64,000 nt of DNA from Gammaproteobacteria bacterium (GTDB taxonomy: Bacteria; Pseudomonadota; Gammaproteobacteria; Steroidobacterales; Steroidobacteraceae): the NCBI GenBank assembly GCA_028293745.1, contig JAQGOF010000047.1, positions 1 to 64,000 on the forward strand, read 5' to 3'. The notes under the pieces were generated by a model. It saw nothing but the letters and a program-made list of their open reading frames with translations. It made no database searches and was not told the DNA's origin. Shown one piece after another: positions 51,324 to 59,641 of this stretch. The first letter of the stretch is position 1; each line of letters starts with the position of its first letter. A program made the position numbers and the translations under genes.

Positions 51324-52829
51324 TCACGCAGCAATTCCGTCATACCTGACCTCCGTCATCATGCCGGTCTGCATGTGATAGAGATTGTGGCAGTGGAATG
51401 CCCACCGGCCCGGATTGTCGGCATCGAAGGCGATCCGCACCCGTGCGGGCCCGGGCATCACGAGCACGGTGTCACGCACGGCGCCCTGGATAGGCCGGCC
51501 GTCGACCGCGACCACTTGGAATGAGTGGCCGTGCAGATGAATCGGATGCGACATCATCGTCCGGTTGACCAGCTCGAACTCCACACGCTGCCCCTGCTTC
51601 ACCATGAGTGGCGTGATGTGCGGCCACATCTCTCCGTCCATGGACCAGGAGTAGGGCTTCATGCTGCCGTCAAGCGAGATGGAGCGGACAAGATCCGCGG
51701 GACGCGTGCGGAGCGGCTCTGCGGCGGCGAGCCGCGTCTCGAGCGAAAGGTCGATCGGTGACGCGATCGGGCCTTGATCCGCAACCCGCGGGATGCGCGA
51801 ACCTGGTCTAGCGAGGATGATTCCTGTCCGGCGTCGTGAGCCTTCGAGCCGCGCGAGCACTGGAAAGGCTCCAGTCCTCGGGAGATCGATCAACACGTCG
51901 AGGCGCTGTGCCATCGCAATCGGGAAGTGTTGGCCTGCGACGGGTCGGACGGCATGGCCGTCGACTGCGACGACGTTTCCGGTGAGCGCGCCGAGATCGA
52001 TCCAGAACTGGCTCGAGGACGCCCCGTTGATGATCCGAAGGCGGACCCGCCCGCTGTGGCCGACGTGCACGACCTCAGGATCGGTGAGGGTCCGGTCGTT
52101 GGCGAGGAACGCATCGAAATCAACGTCATTGAGGTCCATGCGTGGGGCCCCAGCCCCGGTCATCTGCATGGCCGTGGCGTCGCGTCCCATCATGTTCATC
52201 ATGCCGGCCATGGCAGAGTGTTGCGCAATGACGGCGTGGCCGGAACTGTCGTCGGTTCGTTGCGCAAGCTCGCGAGGCCTGCCTGCATTCGTGTTGATGA
52301 GGCTCGCGAGCACCTCCTCGGGACTACGGAAGGTGAAATCGTGCAACATCAGAACGATTTCCTGTCGATCCTCGCGTAGCGCAATTTCATCCTCGACGAT
52401 CAGAGGCGCGGTCATCAGAACTTGTTCCTGCATGCCGTAGTGCGAATGCATCCAATACGTCCCGGGAATGGGAGTGTAGTCGTAGGATTGCACCGCTCCG
52501 TCTGCCAACGGAGGAGTCTCGGGCCACGGGAATCCGTCCTGCGTCCACGGCGGCAACTGGCCGTGCCAGTGGACGAGCGTCTGCTTGCCGCTCTGATTTG
52601 CGAGATCGACACGGAACCGTTCACGCACTCCGAGCCGGATGCCCGGGCGTCCATCCGGTCCGATGAGGCTGTAGACTCTCGCCGCGCGGCCATTTACCTC
52701 AAGTGTTCGCGTTCCGGCGACCAAGCGCTTTTTGGCTTCCGACGCCACGCTCCGCGACACGGGCAATGTGGAGAGAATGCCGGTGGCGACAGTGGCGGCG
52801 AGGAACGTGCGACGGGAGAGTGGACTCAT
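51324..52829 (-). CDS. Tat-exported multicopper oxidase (CopA-like)
   Basis: A 501-residue multicopper oxidase with a Tat signal (SRRTFLAATVATG). Copper ligands are visible in all expected blocks: LVHWHGQL, YWMHSHYGMQ, HPIHLHGHSF and HCHNLYHMQTGM. The last block supplies the type-1 Cys, His and Met ligands. A Met-rich insert (MAGMMNMMGRDATAMQM) suggests binding or oxidation of Cu(I). Related CopA/CueO enzymes protect the periplasm from copper. Its ATG overlaps the stop of the upstream PQQ dehydrogenase (ATGA), so the two are translationally coupled. That pairing is unusual and suggests electron transfer or copper handling shared with the dehydrogenase. Confidence 0.92.
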   Translation of the reverse strand: MSPLSRRTFLAATVATGILSTLPVSRSVASEAKKRLVAGTRTLEVNGRAARVYSLIGPDGRPGIRLGVRERFRVDLANQSGKQTLVHWHGQLPPWTQDGFPWPETPPLADGAVQSYDYTPIPGTYWMHSHYGMQEQVLMTAPLIVEDEIALREDRQEIVLMLHDFTFRSPEEVLASLINTNAGRPRELAQRTDDSSGHAVIAQHSAMAGMMNMMGRDATAMQMTGAGAPRMDLNDVDFDAFLANDRTLTDPEVVHVGHSGRVRLRIINGASSSQFWIDLGALTGNVVAVDGHAVRPVAGQHFPIAMAQRLDVLIDLPRTGAFPVLARLEGSRRRTGIILARPGSRIPRVADQGPIASPIDLSLETRLAAAEPLRTRPADLVRSISLDGSMKPYSWSMDGEMWPHITPLMVKQGQRVEFELVNRTMMSHPIHLHGHSFQVVAVDGRPIQGAVRDTVLVMPGPARVRIAFDADNPGRWAFHCHNLYHMQTGMMTEVRYDGIAA

Positions 52830-54871
52830 CGTGGCCCATTCGTCGGCCCGGCAGCTGCCGTGGAGGGCAGTTTGAAGATTGCGACCGTGTCACCGTAGGG
52901 ATACGTCATCTGGAAGTTGCCGCCTGCGGCCACCGCAACGTATTGCTCGCCATTCACCTGGTAGGTTATGGGCGGAGCGTTGACGCCGGCGCCCAGGTTA
53001 TAGCGCCAAACGCGATCACCGGATTTCGCGTTGAAGGCATCGAACCAGCCGTTGCCTTCACCCATGAAGACGACATTTCCGGCCGTTGCCAGAGCGCCGC
53101 CGATCAGCGGCTGCGGCGCTTTGTATTGCCAGGCAATCTTCCCGGTCTCCACGTCCAGCGCGACGAATGGCCCATCCTGAATTCCGCTTGGGGCGACGTT
53201 CGTGAACGCGCTACCCAGACGGATGAGCCCCGGAGCACTCTGGGCGGGTTTCGTAGTGAAGTGCATCAACTGGTCCATCGCCAGGATGTAGAGATAGTGC
53301 GTCTGCGGAGAATACGCGGGCGGTGACCATTCCGCGCCGCCGTTCGCACCGGGCAGCATGTCAACACCGGCGCGCGTCGGCGTACTGAACATGTTCTTCG
53401 ACATCATGACGTAAGGATCGGATCTGCGGATCAGCTTGCCCGTCCGCCGATCGACTATGTATACCCAACCGACCTTTCCCGCCTCCGCGGCAGCCGGGAT
53501 CGTTTCGCCGTTCTGATGTACATCGAAGAGCACGACATTGCTGACCGCGTCGTAGTCCCAAACATCGTGCTTGACCTCCTGGTAGTACCACTTGAGCTGG
53601 CCGCTGTGTACATCCAGCGCGACGATGCTGTCGCTGTAAAGGTTGTCCCCGCGACGGCCCGTCCCGTCGAGGTCCGGGTTCGGGTTGCCCGTGCTGAAGA
53701 TGACCAGCCCCAGCTGCGGATCGATGGCGGGTGTTGTCCAAACCATCGCGCCGCCCCGTTGCCACGAGCTGCCCGAGTACGTCTTCGGATCAGTCGCCAT
53801 CCAACGCCAGCGCTGCTGCCCGGTCTTCGCGTCGTATGCCGCCACGAAGCCCCGCAACGCCCATTCGCCCCCGGCGCTGCCAACAATGATCATTCCGTCG
53901 TAGATTTGGGGCGCGAGCGTCTCGGAGTAGCCGCCTTGCGAGCTGACGATGCTCGTCTGCCAGACGGTGTGGCCGTCGGTGGAATCGAGTGCCAGGAGGT
54001 GATCGTCGAGCGTAGCGACATATACTTTGCCGTAGCCGACCGCGACGCCGCGATTGACCGGACCGCAACAGACCTGGAATGGCCCGAGATTGTATGTGAC
54101 GTCCCACAGTCGCTCGCCGGTCGCCGCGTTGACCGCCATGATCATCATCTTGCTGTTGACCACCGGCGTCGTGATGTACATCACGCCATTGACGACGACT
54201 GGGGTCGTCTCGAAGCTAGCCGTCATTCCCGTCTGAACGAGTGACACCAGGTTCAGGGATTTCGCGTTGTCGGCCGTGATCTGCTTGAGGGGTGAATATC
54301 GCTGGTTATCGTAGGTACGGCCGTGCAGAAGCCAATTGTTCTCGTCGGATGCCGCATTGAGCATCATCGAGTCCGTGACGGTCACGTTGGCACCGGCCGG
54401 AAGCTGAGCGTAAACCTTGCGGACCGGGGGTGCAGCGCGCACGATTTCGTCGGTGTTAGGTCCGGTCGGGGTCTGGCTGAGGCTTTGCCCCGACATGTGG
54501 ATCTGGCTGAGTGAGCCGAGGTGTAGCGGTGTATTGCCGGAGGCAACGCCATTTCGCGAGAGAACGTATGCAGTTACATCCAGATACTGTTGCTGGCTCA
54601 AGCTCCCAGGCTGATTCTGAGGCATCTGGCGGCTGATGAAGTCATACAGTTGTGCGGCCGTTCCGGCGCCATATGCCTGCCGGAACATCTGACCCATGAG
54701 TGGCGGCCCGGATCCGCCCTGTAGACTTGCACCGTGACATTCCGTGCAGTACTGCGTGTAGGCAGTTGCTCCGCGCGACGCTTGAGCACTCGTGTAACCA
54801 CCGTCCGATTTCGTCTTGGCACCCGCAGAGCTCACTGTAAGCACGGCAACGATAAGTAAGACTGATCGCAT
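52826..54871 (-). CDS. PQQ-dependent alcohol dehydrogenase with N-terminal cytochrome c
   Basis: A 681-residue periplasmic quinoprotein. A signal peptide (VLLIVAVLTVSSAGA) leads to a small cytochrome c domain with CTECH (C42-H46). The eight-bladed PQQ propeller follows. Its hallmarks are the vicinal Cys pair in QVCCGPVNRG, the metal/catalytic segment VWDYDAVSNV and repeats such as ALDVETGKIAWQYKAP. Quinohaemoprotein alcohol dehydrogenases normally carry the haem domain at the C terminus; here it is N-terminal. ATG 54871 is used, and a GTG 12 bases upstream is possible. Substrates could be alcohols or aldehydes. No PQQ biosynthesis genes are in view. Confidence 0.92.
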   Translation of the reverse strand: MRSVLLIVAVLTVSSAGAKTKSDGGYTSAQASRGATAYTQYCTECHGASLQGGSGPPLMGQMFRQAYGAGTAAQLYDFISRQMPQNQPGSLSQQQYLDVTAYVLSRNGVASGNTPLHLGSLSQIHMSGQSLSQTPTGPNTDEIVRAAPPVRKVYAQLPAGANVTVTDSMMLNAASDENNWLLHGRTYDNQRYSPLKQITADNAKSLNLVSLVQTGMTASFETTPVVVNGVMYITTPVVNSKMMIMAVNAATGERLWDVTYNLGPFQVCCGPVNRGVAVGYGKVYVATLDDHLLALDSTDGHTVWQTSIVSSQGGYSETLAPQIYDGMIIVGSAGGEWALRGFVAAYDAKTGQQRWRWMATDPKTYSGSSWQRGGAMVWTTPAIDPQLGLVIFSTGNPNPDLDGTGRRGDNLYSDSIVALDVHSGQLKWYYQEVKHDVWDYDAVSNVVLFDVHQNGETIPAAAEAGKVGWVYIVDRRTGKLIRRSDPYVMMSKNMFSTPTRAGVDMLPGANGGAEWSPPAYSPQTHYLYILAMDQLMHFTTKPAQSAPGLIRLGSAFTNVAPSGIQDGPFVALDVETGKIAWQYKAPQPLIGGALATAGNVVFMGEGNGWFDAFNAKSGDRVWRYNLGAGVNAPPITYQVNGEQYVAVAAGGNFQMTYPYGDTVAIFKLPSTAAAGPTNGPR

Positions 54872-54928
54872 GGCAGCTCTCACCCTTTGACTGTCTCAAG
54901 AGTTTGGCCGCCCGAATGTCACCGCCGA

Positions 54929-54964
54929 GTTTCAAACACTCAGTGTGAAGATTACAGTTGAAAC
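54929..54964. promoter_or_regulatory. Spaced GTTTCAA/TTGAAAC repeat upstream of the PQQ dehydrogenase
   Basis: GTTTCAA (54929-54935) and TTGAAAC (54958-54964) form an inverted repeat around ACACT-C-AGTGT (54936-54946). The arms match the halves of the 16-bp palindrome before the RND operon. It lies about 60-95 bases before the dehydrogenase ATG and just beyond the 3' end of the DUF1993 gene. Confidence 0.4.
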
Positions 54965-54976
54965 GAAAGTCAAGTG

Positions 54977-55480
54977 TCAGGGACCGAGAAAGTCCTTCTT
55001 GCCGATCTCGACGCCATTGTGACGAAGGATGGCGTAGGCGGTGGTGACGTGAAAATGAACGTTCGGCAGCACGTGATTCATTAGATAGGGCAGGGCTTCC
55101 ATGCTTTTGGTGCTGCTGCGCGTCTGCCAGGACACGGTCTTGTCTTCACTACCGTCAATCTGCCCGGGGCGCAGAGTTTCCAGGTATGTGATGGTATTGC
55201 GAATTCGCAGTACCAGCTCTTGAAACGTCGCTTCCTTGTCCTCGTAGACGGGAAATTCCACGCCCGCAAGACGGCCGGCGCCGCTCTTGGCTGTATCCGA
55301 TGCGAGCTGAACCTGTCGTGCCAAGGGGAACATGTCCGGGAATAGACGGCTGCCTAGAAGCACTGCTTCGTCAATCTTGCGTGCCTGCGCGTGCGCGGCG
55401 CCTTTCTCCAGGATCGCGGTCAGATTGTTGAGCGCGCGGATGAACGCCGGGACCGACGCTTGAAACATTGAAATGGTCAT
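54977..55480 (-). CDS. DUF1993 family protein, copy 2
   Basis: A 167-residue paralogue of the protein at 6611-7120, sharing LNNLTAILEKGAAHA, DTAKSGAGRLAGVEFP and VHFHVTTAYAILRHNGVEIGKKDFLGP. It is encoded 106 bases upstream of, and in the same direction as, the PQQ dehydrogenase and divergent from dbpA. The function is unknown. Conserved His residues in the C-terminal helix suggest metal binding, as in DinB-like proteins, by analogy only. Confidence 0.85.
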   Translation of the reverse strand: MTISMFQASVPAFIRALNNLTAILEKGAAHAQARKIDEAVLLGSRLFPDMFPLARQVQLASDTAKSGAGRLAGVEFPVYEDKEATFQELVLRIRNTITYLETLRPGQIDGSEDKTVSWQTRSSTKSMEALPYLMNHVLPNVHFHVTTAYAILRHNGVEIGKKDFLGP

Positions 55481-55556
55481 GGATGCCTCCGAAAACTGAA
55501 CCCGCTACCTTACCGGGTTTTGTGCCCCATTTTTCGAAAGATGCGATCATCTGCGG

Positions 55557-56930
55557 ATGACTGAATTTTCAGCTTTGGCCCTGACCGACCCTCTACAGCG
55601 CAGCCTCAAAGAGGTGGGATATGGGCAGATGACGCCGGTTCAGGCCTCGAGTCTACCGGCGATCCTGGCAGGGCGAGACGTTGTCGCGCAGGCGCGCACC
55701 GGCAGTGGAAAGACCGCGGCGTTCGCACTTGGACTGCTCTCGGCATTGGATGCCACGTCGAGCAAGCTGCGCGGGCTCGTGCTGGTCCCCACGCGGGAGT
55801 TGGCTGACCAGGTCAGTCGCGAGATTCGCCGCCTCGCGAGGTTCATTCCGAACGTGAAAGTGCTGACATTGTGCGGTGGCGTGCCCCTGCGGCCGCATCT
55901 CGCCTCACTATCCCACGAGCCAAATATCGTCGTTGGCACGCCGGGTCGCATTCTCGAGCTGATCCAGAAGGAAGCATTACCGCTCCAAGCCATCCGTGTG
56001 CTGGTACTCGATGAAGCCGATCGCATGCTCGATATGGGATTTGCGGACGATCTGCGCAGTATTCTGAAAGCCACACCGACGCAACGTCAGACACTACTTT
56101 TCTCCGCGACCATCCCGCAATCGATCCGGGAGATCAGTCGAGACCTGCAACGTGATCCCCTCGATATCACGTTGCACAGCGAGCCCGATGAGACAACCAT
56201 CGAGCAGACGTTCTTCGAAGTCGAGGCTAACCAGAAGCTGGCAACGCTTGAAGCGCTGCTTCTGCAGTACCGCCCGGAATCCGCAGTCGTGTTCTGCAAT
56301 ACTCGAGAGGACGTCCGTACTGTTGCCGGAGAGCTTGCCGCTCACAAATTTGCGGTGCTGGCCCTGCATGGGGAACTCGATCAGCGCGATCGCGAGGAAA
56401 TGCTCGTGCGCTTCGCCAATCGCAGTTGCACGGCCCTGATCGCCTCCGACGTCGCGGCGCGCGGGCTCGATATCACCGACCTTCCGATGGTGATCAACTT
56501 CGATATGGCCGCCAACGCGGACCTGCATCTGCATCGCATCGGCCGCACCGGTCGAGCCGGCCGTCGCGGCGTAGCCTTGAGCCTCTGCCTACCGCATGAA
56601 TTGAATCGCGCGAAACTGATCGAGGATCGCCTCGGCGAACCGCTTCGGTGGGAGAACCCGACCTCTCCCACTGATAGTGCGCCGTTGCTCGCTCCGTTCG
56701 TTACAATTGCGGTCGACGCTGGTCGTCAGCAAAAGCTGCGCCCCGGCGATCTGCTAGGCGCGCTGACAGGCGATGCGGCGATTCCAGCTACGGCTGTCGG
56801 AAAGATCGACGTGTTTCCCACACGCACCTACGTTGCTATCGCGCGCGACTGGCATGAAAAGGCATTGCAGGGGTTGCGCGCAAGTAAGATCAAAGGCAGG
56901 ACCATCCGCGTTCGCAGGATCGGCAGTTGA
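55557..56930 (+). CDS. dbpA: ATP-dependent RNA helicase DbpA
   Basis: A 457-residue DEAD-box helicase. Motifs in order are the Q-motif region GYGQMTPVQ, ARTGSGKT (46-53), PTRELADQ, TPGRILE, LDEADRML (DEAD at 152-155), SAT (183-185), DVAARGLDI and HRIGRTGRAG. The C-terminal domain (about 380-457: KIDVFPTRTYVAIARDWHEKALQGLRASKIKGRTIRVRRI) is the DbpA RNA-binding domain. That domain directs the enzyme to 23S rRNA hairpin 92 during large-subunit assembly. The stop overlaps the next helicase's ATG by one base (TGATG). Confidence 0.93.
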   Translation: MTEFSALALTDPLQRSLKEVGYGQMTPVQASSLPAILAGRDVVAQARTGSGKTAAFALGLLSALDATSSKLRGLVLVPTRELADQVSREIRRLARFIPNVKVLTLCGGVPLRPHLASLSHEPNIVVGTPGRILELIQKEALPLQAIRVLVLDEADRMLDMGFADDLRSILKATPTQRQTLLFSATIPQSIREISRDLQRDPLDITLHSEPDETTIEQTFFEVEANQKLATLEALLLQYRPESAVVFCNTREDVRTVAGELAAHKFAVLALHGELDQRDREEMLVRFANRSCTALIASDVAARGLDITDLPMVINFDMAANADLHLHRIGRTGRAGRRGVALSLCLPHELNRAKLIEDRLGEPLRWENPTSPTDSAPLLAPFVTIAVDAGRQQKLRPGDLLGALTGDAAIPATAVGKIDVFPTRTYVAIARDWHEKALQGLRASKIKGRTIRVRRIGS

Positions 56931-58060
56931 TGCCATTCTCCTCGTTAGGGTTATTGCCCGAATTGCTGCGTGCTGTCGGCGAGAGCAACTATCCCGCACC
57001 GACTCCGATCCAGCAGGAGGCGATACCGGCGATCCTCAAGGGCAGGGACGTGTGGGCCTGCGCACAGACCGGATCGGGCAAGACAGCTGCCTTCGCTTTG
57101 CCAGTGCTTCAGAACACGCTGAACCTTGATCGCGCTACACCGCTTCGCGTTCGCACGCTAATACTCGTCCCCACGCGCGAGCTCGCCGCACAGGTAGGGG
57201 AAACGATTCAACTTTTCGCACGCTACCTGCGACAGCCGCCCAAGGTAGTCATTGTCTTCGGCGGCTTATCTATCAATCCACAGATGATGGCGTTGCGCGG
57301 TGGCGCTGACATCGTCGTAGCTACTCCTGGGCGCCTGCTGGATCTGGCGGACAAAAATGCGCTGCGGCTTGCGGACGCAACAACGCTCGTGCTTGACGAG
57401 GCTGACCGACTTCTCGACCTGGGGTTTGCGGTTGAGCTCACAAGCATCATCGAGCGACTGCCACAGCGACGCCAGAACTTGCTGTTCTCCGCAACCTTCC
57501 CGCCCGCTGTCCGAGTGCTCGCGGAACGGTTACTACACGATCCGATACGGATTGACGTGCCTACGACCACTGCTACGCAACCCGACATCCTGCAGCGGTC
57601 CATTCACGTTGACACGGCGCGCCGCACCCAGCTTCTACGTCACCTCATTGAAAAACATGGCTGGACCCGGACTCTGGTATTCGTCGCGACCAAGTATGCC
57701 ACCGGACACGTCGCAGAGAAATTGCGCCGGGCAGGAATACCCGCGGCCGCCTTCAGCGGTGACATGAGTCAGGGCGCCAGAACCAAGGCGCTTGCCGACT
57801 TCAAGGCAGCTCGTGTAAAGGTTCTGATCGCCACCGATGTCGCAGCGCGTGGCATCGATATTGCGCAGTTGGCGGCGGTGGTAAATTACGACCTGCCGCG
57901 CTCGACCACCGAATATGCGCATCGGATAGGCCGAACGGGACGCGCAGGTCAAAGCGGCGTCGCGGTGAGTTTCGTCACTGCCAGCGCCGAGGAGCACTTC
58001 CGATTGATCGAAAAGCGGCAGGGCCTGCGTGTGCTCCGTGAGATCATCGCGGGATTCTAA
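56930..58060 (+). CDS. DEAD-box RNA helicase (RhlE-like)
   Basis: A 376-residue DEAD-box helicase of the RhlE/SrmB-like group. Motifs are TPIQQEAIPAIL, TGSGKT (47-52), PTRELAAQ, TPGRLLD, DEAD (156-159), FSAT, TDVAARGIDI and HRIGRTGRAG. It lacks the long basic C-terminal tail of most RhlE proteins and ends shortly after motif VI. It is translationally coupled to dbpA by a one-base overlap, an uncommon pairing. A shared role in ribosome assembly or cold adaptation is likely. Confidence 0.9.
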   Translation: MPFSSLGLLPELLRAVGESNYPAPTPIQQEAIPAILKGRDVWACAQTGSGKTAAFALPVLQNTLNLDRATPLRVRTLILVPTRELAAQVGETIQLFARYLRQPPKVVIVFGGLSINPQMMALRGGADIVVATPGRLLDLADKNALRLADATTLVLDEADRLLDLGFAVELTSIIERLPQRRQNLLFSATFPPAVRVLAERLLHDPIRIDVPTTTATQPDILQRSIHVDTARRTQLLRHLIEKHGWTRTLVFVATKYATGHVAEKLRRAGIPAAAFSGDMSQGARTKALADFKAARVKVLIATDVAARGIDIAQLAAVVNYDLPRSTTEYAHRIGRTGRAGQSGVAVSFVTASAEEHFRLIEKRQGLRVLREIIAGF

Positions 58061-58107
58061 TCCAAGCGAGCTCTACCGACCGCCGCCCTCGGCAACGCTC
58101 GTACGGC

Positions 58108-58851
58108 TCAGGTTCTCGCCGGGAGGCACGTGCTGTTTATCAATGAACTGACTGTTAGTCTCCATTGGCTGTTGTTTTCGCTGTCAAAGAGGCTTCCATC
58201 GATATCAGCCGCATGCAGGACATTGCCGGAATAAATGACGATCCTGTTGAATGCAGAATCGACCGAGTGCATCCGTTCAAATAGAGCATTGCTGCCGTTC
58301 ATATATTCTCTCGCAGGCGGGCCGAGAGTTTTCATGTTGCGATTCAGGGCAGCTCTGTAGTTGCCTTCATTATCGCCGTTTATTTTTTCATAGCTGGTCG
58401 TTCTATGCCGATAGAACGAGGTTCCGGAATTGGCGCGGTCGAAAAGATAAATGATGGCAGCGAATACTCCCGGATCGGTGGAGTCATAGTGCGGGATTCT
58501 TTGTAGAGGCAGCAAATCCGCACGGCTTTTGTTGACAATGGAGAAGAAGCTGGCATCGTCATGGATATGGCAGCCTTCTTCCAGCATGCCTGTAGAGTGA
58601 AGCGTACGGGTGAGCCATGCGCGGAAAGGCCGTGAGAATTCTGCCGGCAGTCGAGCGCGTACACCAGGATATAGATTGCTGTCGTCTTCGACGAATCTAT
58701 GACCTAGTCCGAATTCAGCCAGCCGTTGTGGGCGCAGGAGAACGTTGTCCGCCACGGTCACTGCGATAGGGCATTTTCCAACACGAGCCGAGCTGACATT
58801 CGCGTTCGGATTGAACGCGAACATACTTTCATCCTGTTCGCGGTCGCTCAT
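58108..58851 (-). CDS. DUF6445 Fe/2-oxoglutarate oxygenase-like protein
   Basis: A 247-residue protein of family DUF6445. It has the metal triad and cosubstrate pattern of Fe(II)/2-oxoglutarate oxygenases: H121-x-D123 in IPHYDSTD, distal H213 in GNVLHAADI and R231 in QWRLTVS. ATG 58851 is used; ATG 58824 has a slightly better GGATG leader and starts nearer the family's conserved N terminus (MFAFNPNANV). It is the last gene of the leftward TonB receptor/halogenase/SapC operon, 25 bases after sapC. The substrate is unknown. Confidence 0.8.
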   Translation of the reverse strand: MSDREQDESMFAFNPNANVSSARVGKCPIAVTVADNVLLRPQRLAEFGLGHRFVEDDSNLYPGVRARLPAEFSRPFRAWLTRTLHSTGMLEEGCHIHDDASFFSIVNKSRADLLPLQRIPHYDSTDPGVFAAIIYLFDRANSGTSFYRHRTTSYEKINGDNEGNYRAALNRNMKTLGPPAREYMNGSNALFERMHSVDSAFNRIVIYSGNVLHAADIDGSLFDSENNSQWRLTVSSLINSTCLPART

Positions 58852-58876
58852 AAATCCGGCATTCCGGCAGCAACTC

Positions 58877-59620
58877 TCATTTCTCGTTATCGCGCCAGGC
58901 GCGATTGAGCGCTTCCCGCTCATTCCTCAGTCGGACGAGGTTGAATATCTGGCCGGTGGAAATAATTACAGAGTAAAGTAACTCCATTACCCCGTCATTC
59001 CATAACATTTCAATCTTATCTTTGCCGAGAGACCTGAAGCGATCTTCGTCTATGCTATACAACCCCTCGACCTGCAGGGGTTTGCCATCCTCAAGAACGA
59101 TATCCAGCACAATCGGACAAAGAAGATCCAGAGATAAAGCCGTGTTGATGAGGCTGCTGGTCTGTTGTTGACCGTCGATCAGCTCGCGCAGGATGGATAA
59201 TATTTCTTTCAGATAGGGTGAATCGCTCCCGTCGCCGTCAACTATGGAGTTTTTTCCGGAAGCGGTGAGGCACGGGCTTTCGATATCTATGCACAGAACA
59301 TTGTCCTTCGCGCCGCTCGCCGTATCGGCCATTCCGACAAAAAAAGGCCGCCGCCGTATGTTGAGCGGAACATAGGCGACATCGAGTTTCGTTCCGGACC
59401 AGAACAGGTTTTCTTCTGGTTCCAAACCATTCAGAACGTAGGGGGCGAAGCGGCCCGTTTCGGGGTTTTTTGCGAAGACGATCGGATACTGTATAGCCGC
59501 TTTGCGAAATTCGCTCGCGACGATGGGTATCAGGTGCTGCCTGGCGGCGGACGCCTCGGCCAGGTCGGGACTTATCTTGAGTTGCGAATGTTCCTCGCGC
59601 GATAGCTCGACTAGGTGCAT
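58877..59620 (-). CDS. SapC family protein
   Basis: A 247-residue SapC-family protein (named from the Campylobacter S-layer locus). Family features are HLIPIVASEFRKAAIQYPIVFAKNPETGRFAPYVLNGL near the N terminus and the central FFVGMADTASG. The C terminus is rich in Leu and acidic residues, and there is no signal peptide. The biochemical function is unknown. Family members recur beside TonB-dependent receptors and tryptophan-halogenase-like flavoproteins, as here. The halogenase stop is 21 bases upstream. Confidence 0.85.
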   Translation of the reverse strand: MHLVELSREEHSQLKISPDLAEASAARQHLIPIVASEFRKAAIQYPIVFAKNPETGRFAPYVLNGLEPEENLFWSGTKLDVAYVPLNIRRRPFFVGMADTASGAKDNVLCIDIESPCLTASGKNSIVDGDGSDSPYLKEILSILRELIDGQQQTSSLINTALSLDLLCPIVLDIVLEDGKPLQVEGLYSIDEDRFRSLGKDKIEMLWNDGVMELLYSVIISTGQIFNLVRLRNEREALNRAWRDNEK

Positions 59621-59641
59621 TTTAATAATCCCGACAGTGTT

